Source of the DNA: Cyclostephanos tholiformis | Taxonomy: Eukaryota > Bacillariophyta > Thalassiosirophyceae > Thalassiosirales > Thalassiosiraceae | Length of the DNA: 13,557 nt | Direction of reading: 5' to 3' | Assembly (NCBI GenBank): GCA_036939975.1 | Contig: JALLPB010001230.1 | Coordinates: 1 to 13,557, forward strand | Part shown: piece after piece, positions 1-8,494 of the stretch | Layout of the letters: every line of letters starts with the position of its first letter | Position numbering within the stretch: the first letter of the stretch is position 1 | Notes under the pieces: generated by a model | What the model was told of the DNA's origin: nothing | Databases searched by the model: none | Seen by the model: the letters and a program-made list of their open reading frames with translations, nothing else | Made by a program: the position numbers and the translations under genes

Positions 1-1294
1 AATACAGTAACAACAGGAATTACTAAGTAATTACTCAGTAATTGGCAACCTAGTTCCATTTTATTGCCTAAATCCCCCCCCAAATATTTTGCATTTGCCA
101 CGTGACGTGCTTGAGCATCAAGTGCACCTGGGGGGTGATGGTGCAATGCAGCACAGAATTGCCATGCACAGCTGCATCAACACATTAAGTTTTTGACCGC
201 TTCCATTGGATTAATCATTCAAGCTAACAAAAATGCCCCGTCCTAAAGCGCTTACACCTCTCTAAAATGCAGGTATATTGCGTCGAGTGTTGCATCCATG
301 AAGATGCAGCTGGGCGTCTTACCCTCCTTCAATATGAGCGCCGACTCATTGAATAAGTAGGAGGCATTGTTCATGACCTTCTTTATGTCCATCCCGCTCA
401 ACAACCCCCCATGGTAAGAACTTAATTCGACTCCTATTTTTTTCAACACATTAACTTTGACTCAATGCTATGTTCTTTCTTTCCTTTGGCCGATTGAATT
501 GCTTTCAACGTGAGTTGTTGTTCAGAAAAGGTACACCATGCCTTCTTCAGCTTCTGGACAAGATGAGTACAATGGAGATTGAGAGCAGCCAATGCAGATT
601 TGTCGCCATGGTGAGTGTGTTCATCCTGTTTGCTGTTATTTTCCAAAATAATTGCATGTTGCCTTGAGTATGCCATCACTGCCCGCATCACAATATTTTG
701 TTTCTTCCCCCCCTCAGCAGAGTTGTCCCAGTCATCCCTTTCTTTGGCTGTCACCATGATTATGCATTTAAGTGTGCTAATCAAGGTTATAAGAGCTTCT
801 TTGCCATATGCTTGTGCATTATTGCTTGTAACTAATCTAGCAGTTGATTTCCTATTCTAATTTCAGAGTGGAAGAAGGGTACCATGTAGTGGGCCAAAGG
901 TATGAATGGCCACCATGGTTTTTTTTACCCCAAGCACTGGATCGCCTTTTTTCTCTGCATCCTTGCCACATCTCATGAAATCTTCCATCGTCCACAATTT
1001 GCAGTCATCCGTAAATTGGTGCCACGTGGTGTTGCATATCATGCACCAGTGCCCAGCCATGGACTCTTTACCAAGAGCCATTGCCTGGAAGGCTAAGTTG
1101 CCCATAACGAAGACTTCGGATATGGGGATGTGAGTTTGGATTTGCCCAGCATAGTGGTATTTGACGATGAGCGCACCATTATCATGATGGTTATAAATAG
1201 GAAAAATAGCTCAAATACCTGCTTTTTTCGAAAACATGATTCCACAGCCAGTTGGGTCGCTGATATCATCTGGCAGCAGCACTTTGAAGAGAAA
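1..1294 (-). pseudogene. Decayed gene of an unnamed, probably multi-copy protein; runs off the left edge
   Basis: Reading the minus strand from 1294 downward gives protein-like text with one plausible domain order, broken many times. First comes a block with DPTGCGIMFSKK (about 1260-1215), then an in-frame TGA near 1207, then HYAGQIQTHIPISEVFVMGN and a WCMIC Cys pair (about 1160-1020). A run of A's near 920 breaks the frame and FIPLAHYMVPFFHSEI continues in another. RDDWDNSAEGGKK follows near 750, then SYHGGLLSGMDIKKVMNN (about 425-370), and PQVHLMLKHVT near 120 at the edge. The fragments are collinear, and part of them return to the same frame, as expected of small indels in a dead gene. From memory, similar proteins recur in many copies in algal and invertebrate genomes, which suggests a mobile-element origin, but I cannot name the family. 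Introns could explain some breaks, not the in-frame stops. Confidence 0.55.
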
Positions 1295-1767
1295 TTAGCG
1301 TCGAATTCGAATTTTTGTAAATTGTATTTTCCTGAGCAGTATTTTTTATTTTTTTAATTCTTCAACAGCATTTTTCTTATATCATATATTCTAGAGCAGC
1401 ATTTAATAGGCCTCGAAAAAATCAATTCACAAGCAGCACAAAATTGGTCAAAATCTGTCCCTATGGTCTTTTTATGGCGATTGTTGAGATGGTTTCTTGT
1501 CACATCAATCCCGGATAAGCTTCGTTTTCTTCATCCATGAGCAGCATTTAATTAAAAAAAATCATTCGTCAGCAGCACTATTTATTCTGTATTCACAAAC
1601 AGCATTAAAATATTTTTTTATTCCAAAGCAGCATTTAATGTTAAATTTTGTTTTCATGTACAGGACGTGTTTTCTGTATTTTCATTTACCACCACTAATG
1701 TCAGTTCGTGTTTAATAAAATTGTTTTTCGAATTAAATGCTGCTAAGAAAAACGTTATTTTTTATTT

Positions 1768-1928
1768 AGTGCTGCTTGTGAATTTAAAAATCATAATATT
1801 ATGACACCTTTGAAAATTGAATTATGAAGTATATCAGATAGGATAGACTCCAACGATGGGATATACTTTCGGATTTCATTTTGACAGGTATCATAGTATG
1901 TTAAATTGATAATTCACGAGTTGCATAA
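1768..1928. mobile_element. Palindromic MITE-like element, copy 1
   Basis: The left arm (about 1768-1815) reads GTGCTGCTTGTGAATTT and then ATATTATGACACCTTTGAAA. The right arm (about 1878-1926) is its diverged inverse complement, holding GACAGGTATCATAGTATG, then AATTCACGAGTTGCAT. About 60 bp of unrelated sequence lies between the arms. The arms share the order of the same sub-motifs as copy 2 downstream, so this is a repeated palindromic unit, not a chance hairpin. There is no coding capacity and I see no clear target-site duplication. Confidence 0.5.
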
Positions 1929-1952
1929 AATTAAAAAAAATTAATTCAAACA

Positions 1953-2030
1953 CGTCATTTTTATCAAAGAACTATTTTAATTAACGTCATTTTTCAAAAA
2001 CTGTTTTTATTTACGTCATTATTTTATAAT
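1953..2030. repeat. Three short tandem units beginning ACGTCATT
   Basis: ACGTCATTTTT or ACGTCATTATT begins near 1953, 1984 and 2015, so the period is about 31 bp. It lies between the two palindromic elements and keeps the same spacing as the AGCAGCATT units around it, so it may be a diverged branch of the same repeat. Confidence 0.55.
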
Positions 2031-2087
2031 GACAAAAATAATATCTTCAAATAAAATGTTGCTTTGGAAAATTAATTTTTTCATATT

Positions 2088-2206
2088 ATGCTGCTTGTGA
2101 GTTAGTAATTCAAAATATTATGATACCAGTGAAAATACGAATCTTTTACTATTGTCTTTTCACAGGTATCATAATAAAAAAAATTAATAATTCACATGCA
2201 GCATTA
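2088..2206. mobile_element. Palindromic MITE-like element, copy 2 (better preserved)
   Basis: The inner arms are ATTATGATACCAGTGAAAA (2117-2135) and TTTTCACAGGTATCATAAT (2157-2175), a 19-bp inverted repeat with one mismatch and a 21-bp spacer. Outside them the symmetry goes on, more loosely: ATGCTGCTTGTGAGTTA on the left against TAATTCACATGCAGCAT on the right. It matches copy 1 in layout. A non-autonomous fold-back or MITE-type element fits best; a hairpin with a regulatory role cannot be excluded. Confidence 0.55.
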
Positions 2207-2300
2207 AATTAAAATAGAACAATCCAAAAGCAGCATTTTATTTAAAAACTTAAATAAACTGCTCATGAGTTATGATTGTAACATATCATACGGTTCGCCT

Positions 2301-2744
2301 CTAATAATATTGCAGTGGTGTGTTGTCATGAACTGCATCGCTTACTGCCATGTAAATGTTGTCGATTCTTGGTAAAGGTGTGGAGAGAAGAGTAACGCCT
2401 CCAACGTACAAATGGTTTCGGCGAGATGAAACTACGGAATGAAGGTCACCTTCAAAGATCCAACTACTCTCTAACAATTGTCTAAGTGTCACAATTTGTG
2501 GCCGCTGAGGATAGTTCTCAACTGTGACAGAGACGATAAAGTCTGTTCCAAGGAGCCTAATGAGCTGTTGTAAAAGGCGTTGCTGAAGCAATAAGCGCCT
2601 TCGGAAAGAGCGTATTCCTCTAGTGGTATAGGAGGGTGAGGGGGGGGGGCAAATATTCCTGATTATTAGAATGCGCCTCAAAGGTGGGGGGCACCACGAT
2701 GTCATGGTTAAGGTGGATGTACGGATAATGTGTGTAGTAAACAA
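2301..2744 (-). CDS. Hypothetical protein, 147 aa, unknown
   Basis: This is an open frame of 147 codons from an ATG at 2744 to a TAG at 2301. It is more GC-rich than the AT-rich DNA on both sides, which argues mildly for past or present coding. The N-terminal third is rich in Pro, Arg and Ser, and a run of ten G's near 2640 encodes three prolines. A Leu/Gln/Arg-rich stretch (LLLQQRLLQQLIRLLG, about residues 51-66) could form a helix. The C-terminal half (VSVTVENYPQRPQIVTLRQL and onward) looks globular. I recognise no family. It could be a gene fragment carried in the repeat field or a chance ORF; I see no conserved motif that settles it. Confidence 0.3.
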   Translation of the reverse strand: MFTTHIIRTSTLTMTSWCPPPLRRILIIRNICPPPSPSYTTRGIRSFRRRLLLQQRLLQQLIRLLGTDFIVSVTVENYPQRPQIVTLRQLLESSWIFEGDLHSVVSSRRNHLYVGGVTLLSTPLPRIDNIYMAVSDAVHDNTPLQYY

Positions 2745-3147
2745 ATATGGTTATGCTCTAAGTAATGCATTGAGCCACAAAATGACCACATACAGACCAA
2801 TTAATCAAAATATTAAAATATAACACTGTCAATCAATGATGTGCTTCGAAATGTGCTGCTTATAAATTAAACTTTTGAGGCCTTTTCTTCCCTTGGGATT
2901 TGGATTCACCAATTCCATTTAATGCTGTTGGCGAATCCATTAATGAGCAGANGAGGAATTTTGTGTGTCTCGTGAATACAAGTTTTAATCAACAAAAATG
3001 GGTGTGTCGGTGAATTTATCTTTTTTCTCTTCTGGCCGTGGAATCACTTTTTCCGATTTTGCGGGTATTTGAGCAGATCTCCCTAAAAAATAATATCCAC
3101 AACATAATAATATCATATCCTCGACGTCATACGGACGCGATGGAACG
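2745..3147. other. AT-rich spacer upstream of the thiamine gene
   Basis: No convincing gene is present. The stretch holds one more GCTGCT repeat copy (about 2853) and a small inverted repeat, GGATTCACCAA (2902-2912) against TTGGCGAATCC (2928-2938), with one mismatch. A single undetermined base (N) sits at 2952. The last 100 bp or so should include the promoter and 5' UTR of the plus-strand thiamine gene. I did not find a convincing TATA box or TPP riboswitch core. Confidence 0.5.
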
Positions 3148-3151
3148 ATGA
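3140..3151 (+). promoter_or_regulatory. Minimal upstream ORF (Met-Glu-Arg-stop) overlapping the thiamine gene start
   Basis: ATG GAA CGA TGA runs from 3140 to 3151 in another frame, and its stop codon overlaps the main start ATG at 3148. If the transcript begins upstream, scanning ribosomes would meet this ATG first and could reinitiate. Whether it is used is unknown. Confidence 0.3.
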
Positions 3152-3240
3152 TGTCCGCCCTCACCCACTGTTTCCATTTCCTCCTCATTTCGATATGTTT
3201 ATCCTACATCGTCACCGCGGCCGCATTTGCCGCGTCATTG
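3148..3240 (+). other. Bipartite plastid-targeting presequence (signal peptide plus ASAFAP-like site)
   Basis: Residues 8-23 are hydrophobic (CFHFLLISICLSYIVT), followed by AAA|FAAS with Phe27 after the probable cleavage site. In diatoms an aromatic residue, above all Phe, directly after signal-peptide cleavage directs import across the innermost plastid membranes. The next 20 residues carry a net positive charge with Lys and Arg, as expected of a short transit peptide. The localisation is inferred from this pattern. Confidence 0.75.
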
Positions 3241-5246
3241 AGCGACGCCCGGGGTAAGATCATCGAGGGGGCGAGAATAATTCCAAACAATAATGCCGCA
3301 CCCCCGTCGATCGTGTACACCATCGCCGGCTCGGACAGCGGGGGTGGTGCCGGAATACAAGCGGACATCAAGGCCATACACTCCATATCCGGCGGGACGT
3401 GTCACGTTTGCTCCGTCGTTACCTGTCTGACGGCGCAGAACTCGTGCGGCGTCATGGCCGTGCATTCGCCTCCGGTCGAGTTCCTGCGAATGCAATTGTC
3501 CGCCCTCGAGGGGGACATGTATCCGCGTGCGGTGAAAATCGGCATGCTCGGAACGAGGGATATGGCTGAGGAAGTTGGTGGGTGGATACGCAAACTCAAG
3601 GGGGGAGGGGGGGATAATAATATAATACGAATGCCGCTGGTGGTGGTGGATCCCGTTATGATATCCACGTCCGGGCACAAGCTTATCGACGACGCCGCCA
3701 AATCCGCTATGATTGGCAGGGTCTTCCCGTATGCCGATTTGGTAACGCCGAACAAGTTCGAGGCCGAGGAGTTATTGGGAAGAAAACTTCGTACGCCCGA
3801 GGATGTCGAGGCCGGTGCACGTGATATCCTGGCAATGGGTCCCAGGGCAGTCTTGATGAAGGGGGGACATTCATTGTCGGAAGGATGGGGGAAGGAAGGA
3901 CGATCGTTGGACGGGAACGATGTTCATTCTGGATCATCACAAGACTACCTCCTGATGTCGAGTGATATGTCAGAGCTGGGGAAACCCGTTAAAGATCGAC
4001 AACGCCTATGTGACGGGTCGAGGGGTGTCTGGCTGCGAGGTGAGAGGTACGAAACCGTCAACACCCACGGCACTGGATGCACCCTCTCATCGGCCATTGC
4101 CGCTGCGTGGGCCATGGGACAAAGGGAGCGTGAGAGCTGTTCATCCGATGATGGTGATGACGGCCTTGATGAAAAGGTTGGTGCACTCTGCAGCATGCAT
4201 CTCATCGATGCATGCTGTATCGCTAAGGCCTACGTGAATGCAGGTATTGCTCGCGGCGTCCAGGTATGTTGTTTTCTATGCGCATCCTGTCTTGGTGGTC
4301 TCGATAAATCGTCACACAAGGTTTACATCGCATTTTTGCCAATTCGCTCTCAACCAAGCTCGGAAAGGGTCCCGGACCAGTAGTTCATACTGGATTTCCA
4401 AATTCGTACAAGAACTTCCCGACTGTTGAATTGAATCCGCACTCGACCTCGAATCCCTCTTTCCCTCGGATGCGATCCCACTATAATGCTCAATCGTCAT
4501 CGTCCTCCTCTTCGTCGGCCATAACGCTGGGTAGGATCTTGCCAATCGTAGACACTGTCGAATGGATCGAAAGGCTCGTATCGACGCCGGGGATCACCGA
4601 CGTTCAACTTCGCTTCAAGGATACGTCGGATTACGCAACAATCCTCGATCGCATCCAACATGCTCAGGCGCTGTGCAAATCGAGTGGGGTTCGATTGTGG
4701 ATTAATGATCACTGGAATGCGGCCGTCGAGGCGGGAGGGTGCTTTGGCATTCACCTAGGACAAGAGGATCTCGCCTCCTGCGTAGATGCCGGTGGACTTG
4801 ATATGATCCGCTCAAGCGGTCTAGCTTTAGGCGTGTCTACTCATTCTTACTCCGAATTGGCAGTTGCTCTGGGCGTGAGGCCGAGCTAGTAAGAACTCAA
4901 TTTTCGTATGGTCTGTCGCTTGTCTTATTGTTTTTTTTTGTTTTAATGGCCCTCGATTTTCATCTTCGTAATTAGCATTAGCTTGGGCCCAATCTTCAAA
5001 ACATCTAGCAAAGACGTAAATTTCGATCCGCAAGGACTGGAGACTGTTCGCCAATGGATGAGTTTGATACCGCCCGATATTCCGTTGGTGGCAATTGGAG
5101 GCATCGGTGATGCCCACACTGCAAAAAAGGTGCGGGAAGCTGGTGCGGATTGTGCAGCGGTTATTGGTGCTGTGACCACGGCAGAGGACGTTACTAAGGC
5201 AGTAGAGTCTTTGAATGAGGCTATGAATGGAACTACTAAGAGCTAA
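3148..5246 (+). CDS. TH1: Bifunctional HMP-phosphate kinase / thiamine-phosphate synthase (ThiD-ThiE fusion), plastid-targeted, three exons
   Basis: Exons 3148-4263, 4359-4888 and 4976-5246 join to 638 codons. The ThiD part (about residues 54-372) phosphorylates HMP and HMP-P: it shows AGSDSGGGAGIQADIKAI (60-77), TAQNSCGV, DPVMISTSG (168-176), VTPNKFEAEELLG and HGTGC with the catalytic Cys311. The ThiE part (about 430-638) couples HMP-PP to thiazole phosphate: it shows VQLRFKD, the NDH motif near 488, GIHLGQEDL, YISLGPIFKT across the second junction, and PLVAIGGI. A low-complexity serine run precedes it. Residues 1-30 form a signal peptide whose end, AAAFAAS (24-30), resembles the diatom ASAFAP plastid motif. 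Plant TH1 has the same domain order and is plastidic. Both junctions keep frame and domain continuity exactly. The start has two adjacent ATGs; the first is used here. Confidence 0.9.
4264..4358 (+). other. Intron 1 of the ThiD-ThiE gene (95 bp, phase 0)
   Basis: The donor CAG|GTATGT follows Gln372. The acceptor CAACCAAG|CTCGG leads directly into LGKGPGPVVH, the usual end-of-ThiD sequence. Reading through instead gives unrelated residues and a stop at 4381. Confidence 0.85.
4889..4975 (+). other. Intron 2 of the ThiD-ThiE gene (87 bp, phase 2)
   Basis: The donor CTA|GTAAGA and acceptor ATTAG|CATTAG split a Tyr codon (TA + C). The result is PSYISLGPIF, the conserved ThiE motif. A T-rich tract (4930-4944) lies in the intron. 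Unspliced reading stops at once at TAG 4887-4889. Confidence 0.88.
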
Positions 5247-5291
5247 TAATGCAATGGCATTTCCTTTTTTGTATGCGTGAAATTCCTGCAG

Positions 5292-7627
5292 TCACCTTCC
5301 CATATGCCGCGCGCCGTCACTGACCGTCCGACGGGCCTTACCCCGGCCTCCGATTACACGTCGATTGGTCTTTTTCGTTGCGGCGCGATGGAAGCTCAAC
5401 GAGGGCAACTTAATCGAAGGTCGCTCATACGACAGGGCAAATAATATGACAAGAAGTGTCGTCAATATTCGTCTATCGGCCAAAAATCTCAAGTTGATTC
5501 GTAACTTCACTTTTTCGTACTGTTTCATTTCCCGAAAACGCTCTGAGAGCGCATCATCATCATCGAATCCCACGCCGGGGGATAATGACGGTCCCGTCAA
5601 TCGTAGCTTGTTGTTCAAGTAAGTGGAGATCCAAACGGTTAGCTCCACCAATGCAGGGATTTCGTAAGTTTTGACACGCGAGAATAGAGGATCTCCGATG
5701 TAAGTCAACACAGGGTCGCATTTACAGAGCCCGGCGCTTAGCTGTTGTCGGCCTGAGTCTGTAAGCCTTCCGTCGGGACCGCGGACGGAAAGCAATGAAT
5801 TTTCAGAGTAACTTTCGACAGCATCCTTCGAACCCAAGCCCAATAAGCGCCACACTCCAAATGAGACGTTTGGCTGGTTCGGCAAAACCTGATAATCCAT
5901 TGGCAATTGAACCAAATATCGGACCTGCGATAATATATTCTCCAGGGCTGCCTCGTCACCGCCCATTTTGCCTACGGATAACACGTTCAACCTTGCCTCC
6001 ATGCGTTCGAGGAAGTCCATTCCCGCACGTCGCTTCTGATATTGGCCGTACAGCTCTTCTAACAAATTAGTAACGTCTAATTGACAGTCGCTTAATTTCC
6101 AATTCGTGGTGGGAGGACAGTAAGCGTTCATGATCCGTCCGTGACGTTCAAATAACAACGTCGTCAATGCATCGGCGCGGCGCGGATTCAAAACGCCATT
6201 CAGGACGTTCACCACGCACTTAGAATATACGCGCAAAACGCGTTGTACCAACGCTAACGATCGGGGATATTCGCCTATCGACGCGAAGTCCAACTCGCGA
6301 GCTCGTCTCAGGAAGATGGCGAGGGGGACCGTGTAAAAATGAGCGTTGCACACCACGTACGATTCCCATCGAGGATCGTATTCGCTCGGCGACGTCGGCC
6401 TCGGCTGGCGATACGAGGGGCGATACTCGACGTGACGGCGAGACGAGACACTGGCGGCGGCATTGCGCAGGATATCCCCCGCTGATCCACCAGGACCAGG
6501 ACCCCCGTTGCCGCCACCCCCACCTCGACGAGTAGGCATCAACGCGCGTCGCTTAAGCACGTATTGCCATGGTTCCAACCACGCCAGCCAGGTTTCCAAA
6601 GCTGAATGGAACATAGAGGTACGGTCGTGAATGGAGCCGCACGCCAGACCCAGTCGAATGTAGTTGTAGACCGATGGCTGCACGACCTCAAGCGCGGGGA
6701 GGAGCGGCCATGGGACATCATCGCGCCCTGGGGTGCGACCGCTTCCAACTCCGTCGTTCGCCTCCTCGCCATCGTTGCCACGAGCGTGAACCCCCTCCCT
6801 CTCCTCCCGCTGCCTTCGCTGCAATCGGGCCGACACCTCGTGCACCCGCTCCCTCAATGATAGGTCGGACACCAAGTGCCGGACGAGGGTCAACACCCCG
6901 TCCATGACCTGCGAGGGGGGGGACACGAACACCTGTGGGTAGATGGGACGCGCCAGTTCCAACGAGTCGCGCAGAATAGGATAATCCTCTCGGGGTGACG
7001 TCATCATCGTCGACGATGCGAACATGCGCCTGCGGCGCGACGCGGCGTCGGATGTGGTCGGCGCGACGTTTGGACCTTCGATCCATAACTCGACGATCAA
7101 TCGCAGGAATAGCTCTGACGTGTGGTCGCGGAAGCTTGATCGCCGACCTCCGTGGGGCAGGTAATAATCGATGTATCCCGCTAGGAGATGGCGGTACACC
7201 CGACGTCCGTAGCAGGGCGACTGTGACGACGACGACGACGGTCGGTCGTCGTCGGACCACGTCGTATTCGACAATGGGAATCGAACGAAGAGAAATAAAT
7301 AGTATTCCAGCATCGTTAACTCAACGGCGGCTCCGCGGTCGCTCGTTGGGACGAGTCCGTGCGACGGCGTCCGCAAGTCCGGCATCATCTGGGAGGGCGA
7401 CGACCTAGATGGCGTGAACGGATAGGCGGCGGCGGAGGCGGCTGCGGGGGGGGGCGACATACCGCTGATCCCGCCGAGACGTTGCTGCCATTGTCGTTGC
7501 CCCGCAACACCACTGTTCGAAAACGATCGACGGAAATGATCCATCAATCCACGCTGATCGCGATGGGGTGGACATTGGAGGAGGTTAAGGATGCGGGTGG
7601 CATTCTCCTTGCCGACTGTTCCCACCA

Positions 7628-7663
<36 letters not shown>

Positions 7664-8366
7664 TCATCCCTCCCCCACCCCGCCCCCCACCCCCGTCCAT
7701 CTCGTTCCAAATCGCATAGCACTCCCTCCAGTCCTCAATGAGGGGAGGTACGACCGACGACAATGCGCCCAATGGGAAACCAAATAACGCGTCCGGACGA
7801 CGGCGGGATTCCGCGTCGAGCGCGTCGATAAGCGTGGGTGGCTCGTAGCGGCGAGGGGAGCTCCGATCGTCGTCGTCGTATGTCGATGGGAGGAGGGTCG
7901 GTGCGCGAAGAAGTCGAACTATCGGATCGAATTCCAGAGTATTTTGCGAGGCGGAGGCGGACGGTGACGACGATGGAGAGGATCCGATGCCATCGGCCGG
8001 CGTGCGCCGACGCGCCAACGACGCCGGAGGCGAGCGTCGGCACAGCCATCCGCCGTCGCCGTGTCGGTAATCGTGATTCTTCCTCGACGTTGCGGACGAT
8101 TGCGATGGCGACGATGACGCCGTGGGGTGCGTGGGGGAAATGGAGACGAGAGGGGTCGATGATGGCGAGTGGGCGGCGCGGCCGTCGTCGTCCGTCGCCC
8201 ACTCCCCGAACACGCGATCCGCGATGAGGGGGAATAATCCTATGAACCGTCGCTCGGCACCGGCTCCCCCCGCGGGCAATTCATCTCGCAGGAAGGATAG
8301 CAGGGCGAGCGCCGCGTCGTGGGGGGAGAGACCGCCGCTGCCGGCGAGTGCTTCCTCGAGTAGCAT
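5292..8366 (-). CDS. SMPD4-like (neutral sphingomyelinase 3 family) tail-anchored protein, 1024 aa, intronless
   Basis: The frame is open for 1024 codons. The assignment to the SMPD4 family rests on a helical N-terminal region with FGFPLGALSSVVPPLIEDW (about 195-215), a central LEYYLFLFVRFPLS segment, the aromatic block WLAWLEPWQYVLKRR (about 592-606) that resembles the family's WLEPWRY segment, and the C-terminal arrangement INLRFLA followed by a hydrophobic stretch (ILTTLLVILFALSY, about 973-986) near the end, fitting a tail anchor. Animal SMPD4 sits in the ER and nuclear envelope and is linked to nuclear pores; its sphingomyelinase activity is debated, so no enzyme function is claimed here. 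Insertions rich in Ser, Gly, Arg and a threonine run (about 236-247) explain the extra length over about 866 aa in human. After the hydrophobic stretch comes an unusually long basic tail of about 38 residues. It converges with the thiamine gene (45 bp) and diverges from the next gene. Confidence 0.6.
7629..7667. repeat. CGT trinucleotide microsatellite inside the SMPD4-like gene
   Basis: Eleven perfect CGT units (7629-7661) and then CAT units encode a threonine run on the minus strand (Met-Met-Thr run, about residues 235-247). It is in frame, so length changes would only lengthen or shorten a probably disordered loop. Confidence 0.85.
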
Positions 8367-8494
8367 TTTTTTACTTAGTAGTCGTCGTCGACGTACATGG
8401 AAGATAATAATTTTATCTAAACTGGTTTGCGACCGCCCCGACCACCGTCTGGCCGTCTTAAAATACTCACCTCAGGTAACAAAGCAATCCAAAC
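8367..8494. promoter_or_regulatory. Probable shared promoter between divergent genes (128 bp)
   Basis: The SMPD4-like gene starts leftward at 8366 and the dehydrogenase-like gene rightward at 8495. All promoter and 5' UTR signals for both must lie here or inside the genes. On the minus strand ATG at 8398-8396 opens a 7-codon upstream ORF (MYVDDDY, stop by 8375) just before the SMPD4-like start. The rightward gene has a good start context, AAACATGG. No clear TATA box is seen. Confidence 0.5.

Larger units (their letters stand above)
1335..2250. repeat. AT-rich repeat field built on an AGCAGCATTTAAT motif at about 30-bp spacing, in both orientations
   Basis: The core AGCAGCATTTAAT (and variants such as AACAGCATT, AGCAGCACT) starts on the plus strand near 1335, 1365, 1395, 1432, 1540, 1571, 1598 and 1627. 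Most steps are 27-37 bp; the 1432-1540 gap holds unrelated sequence. The complement (ATGCTGCTT and variants) appears near 1740, 1771, 2058 and 2090. The plus orientation returns near 2197 and 2229. A further copy, GTGCTGCTTATAAATT, lies near 2853. Between units the DNA is mostly A and T. This is a diverged minisatellite, or nested ends of the palindromic elements listed separately. No gene is visible in it. Confidence 0.7.

Noticed and set aside
1335..1640. CRISPR-like array
   Set aside because: The units are diverged, AT-rich, irregular in spacing and in a eukaryotic context; no conserved long repeat and no cas genes.
2640..2649. Run of ten G's as a possible frameshift site
   Set aside because: It is inside an unproven ORF, and homopolymer length may be a sequencing error.
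3235..3678. Minus-strand frames opposite the ThiD exon
   Set aside because: The plus strand carries all ThiD motifs; the opposite frames have none.
5247..5291. TPP riboswitch in the 3' end or introns of the thiamine gene
   Set aside because: Known diatom TPP riboswitches sit with thiC-type genes, and I saw no CTGAGA plus ACCTGA...GGATAATGCC core near this gene.
7359..7787. Arg-rich open frame on the plus strand opposite the SMPD4-like gene (and similar long frames at 6718-7260, 7735-8202, 8122-8535)
   Set aside because: They come from the GC-rich, CGT/GAC-repeat codon use of the opposite gene; compositions are Arg/Ser/Pro-biased with no motif.
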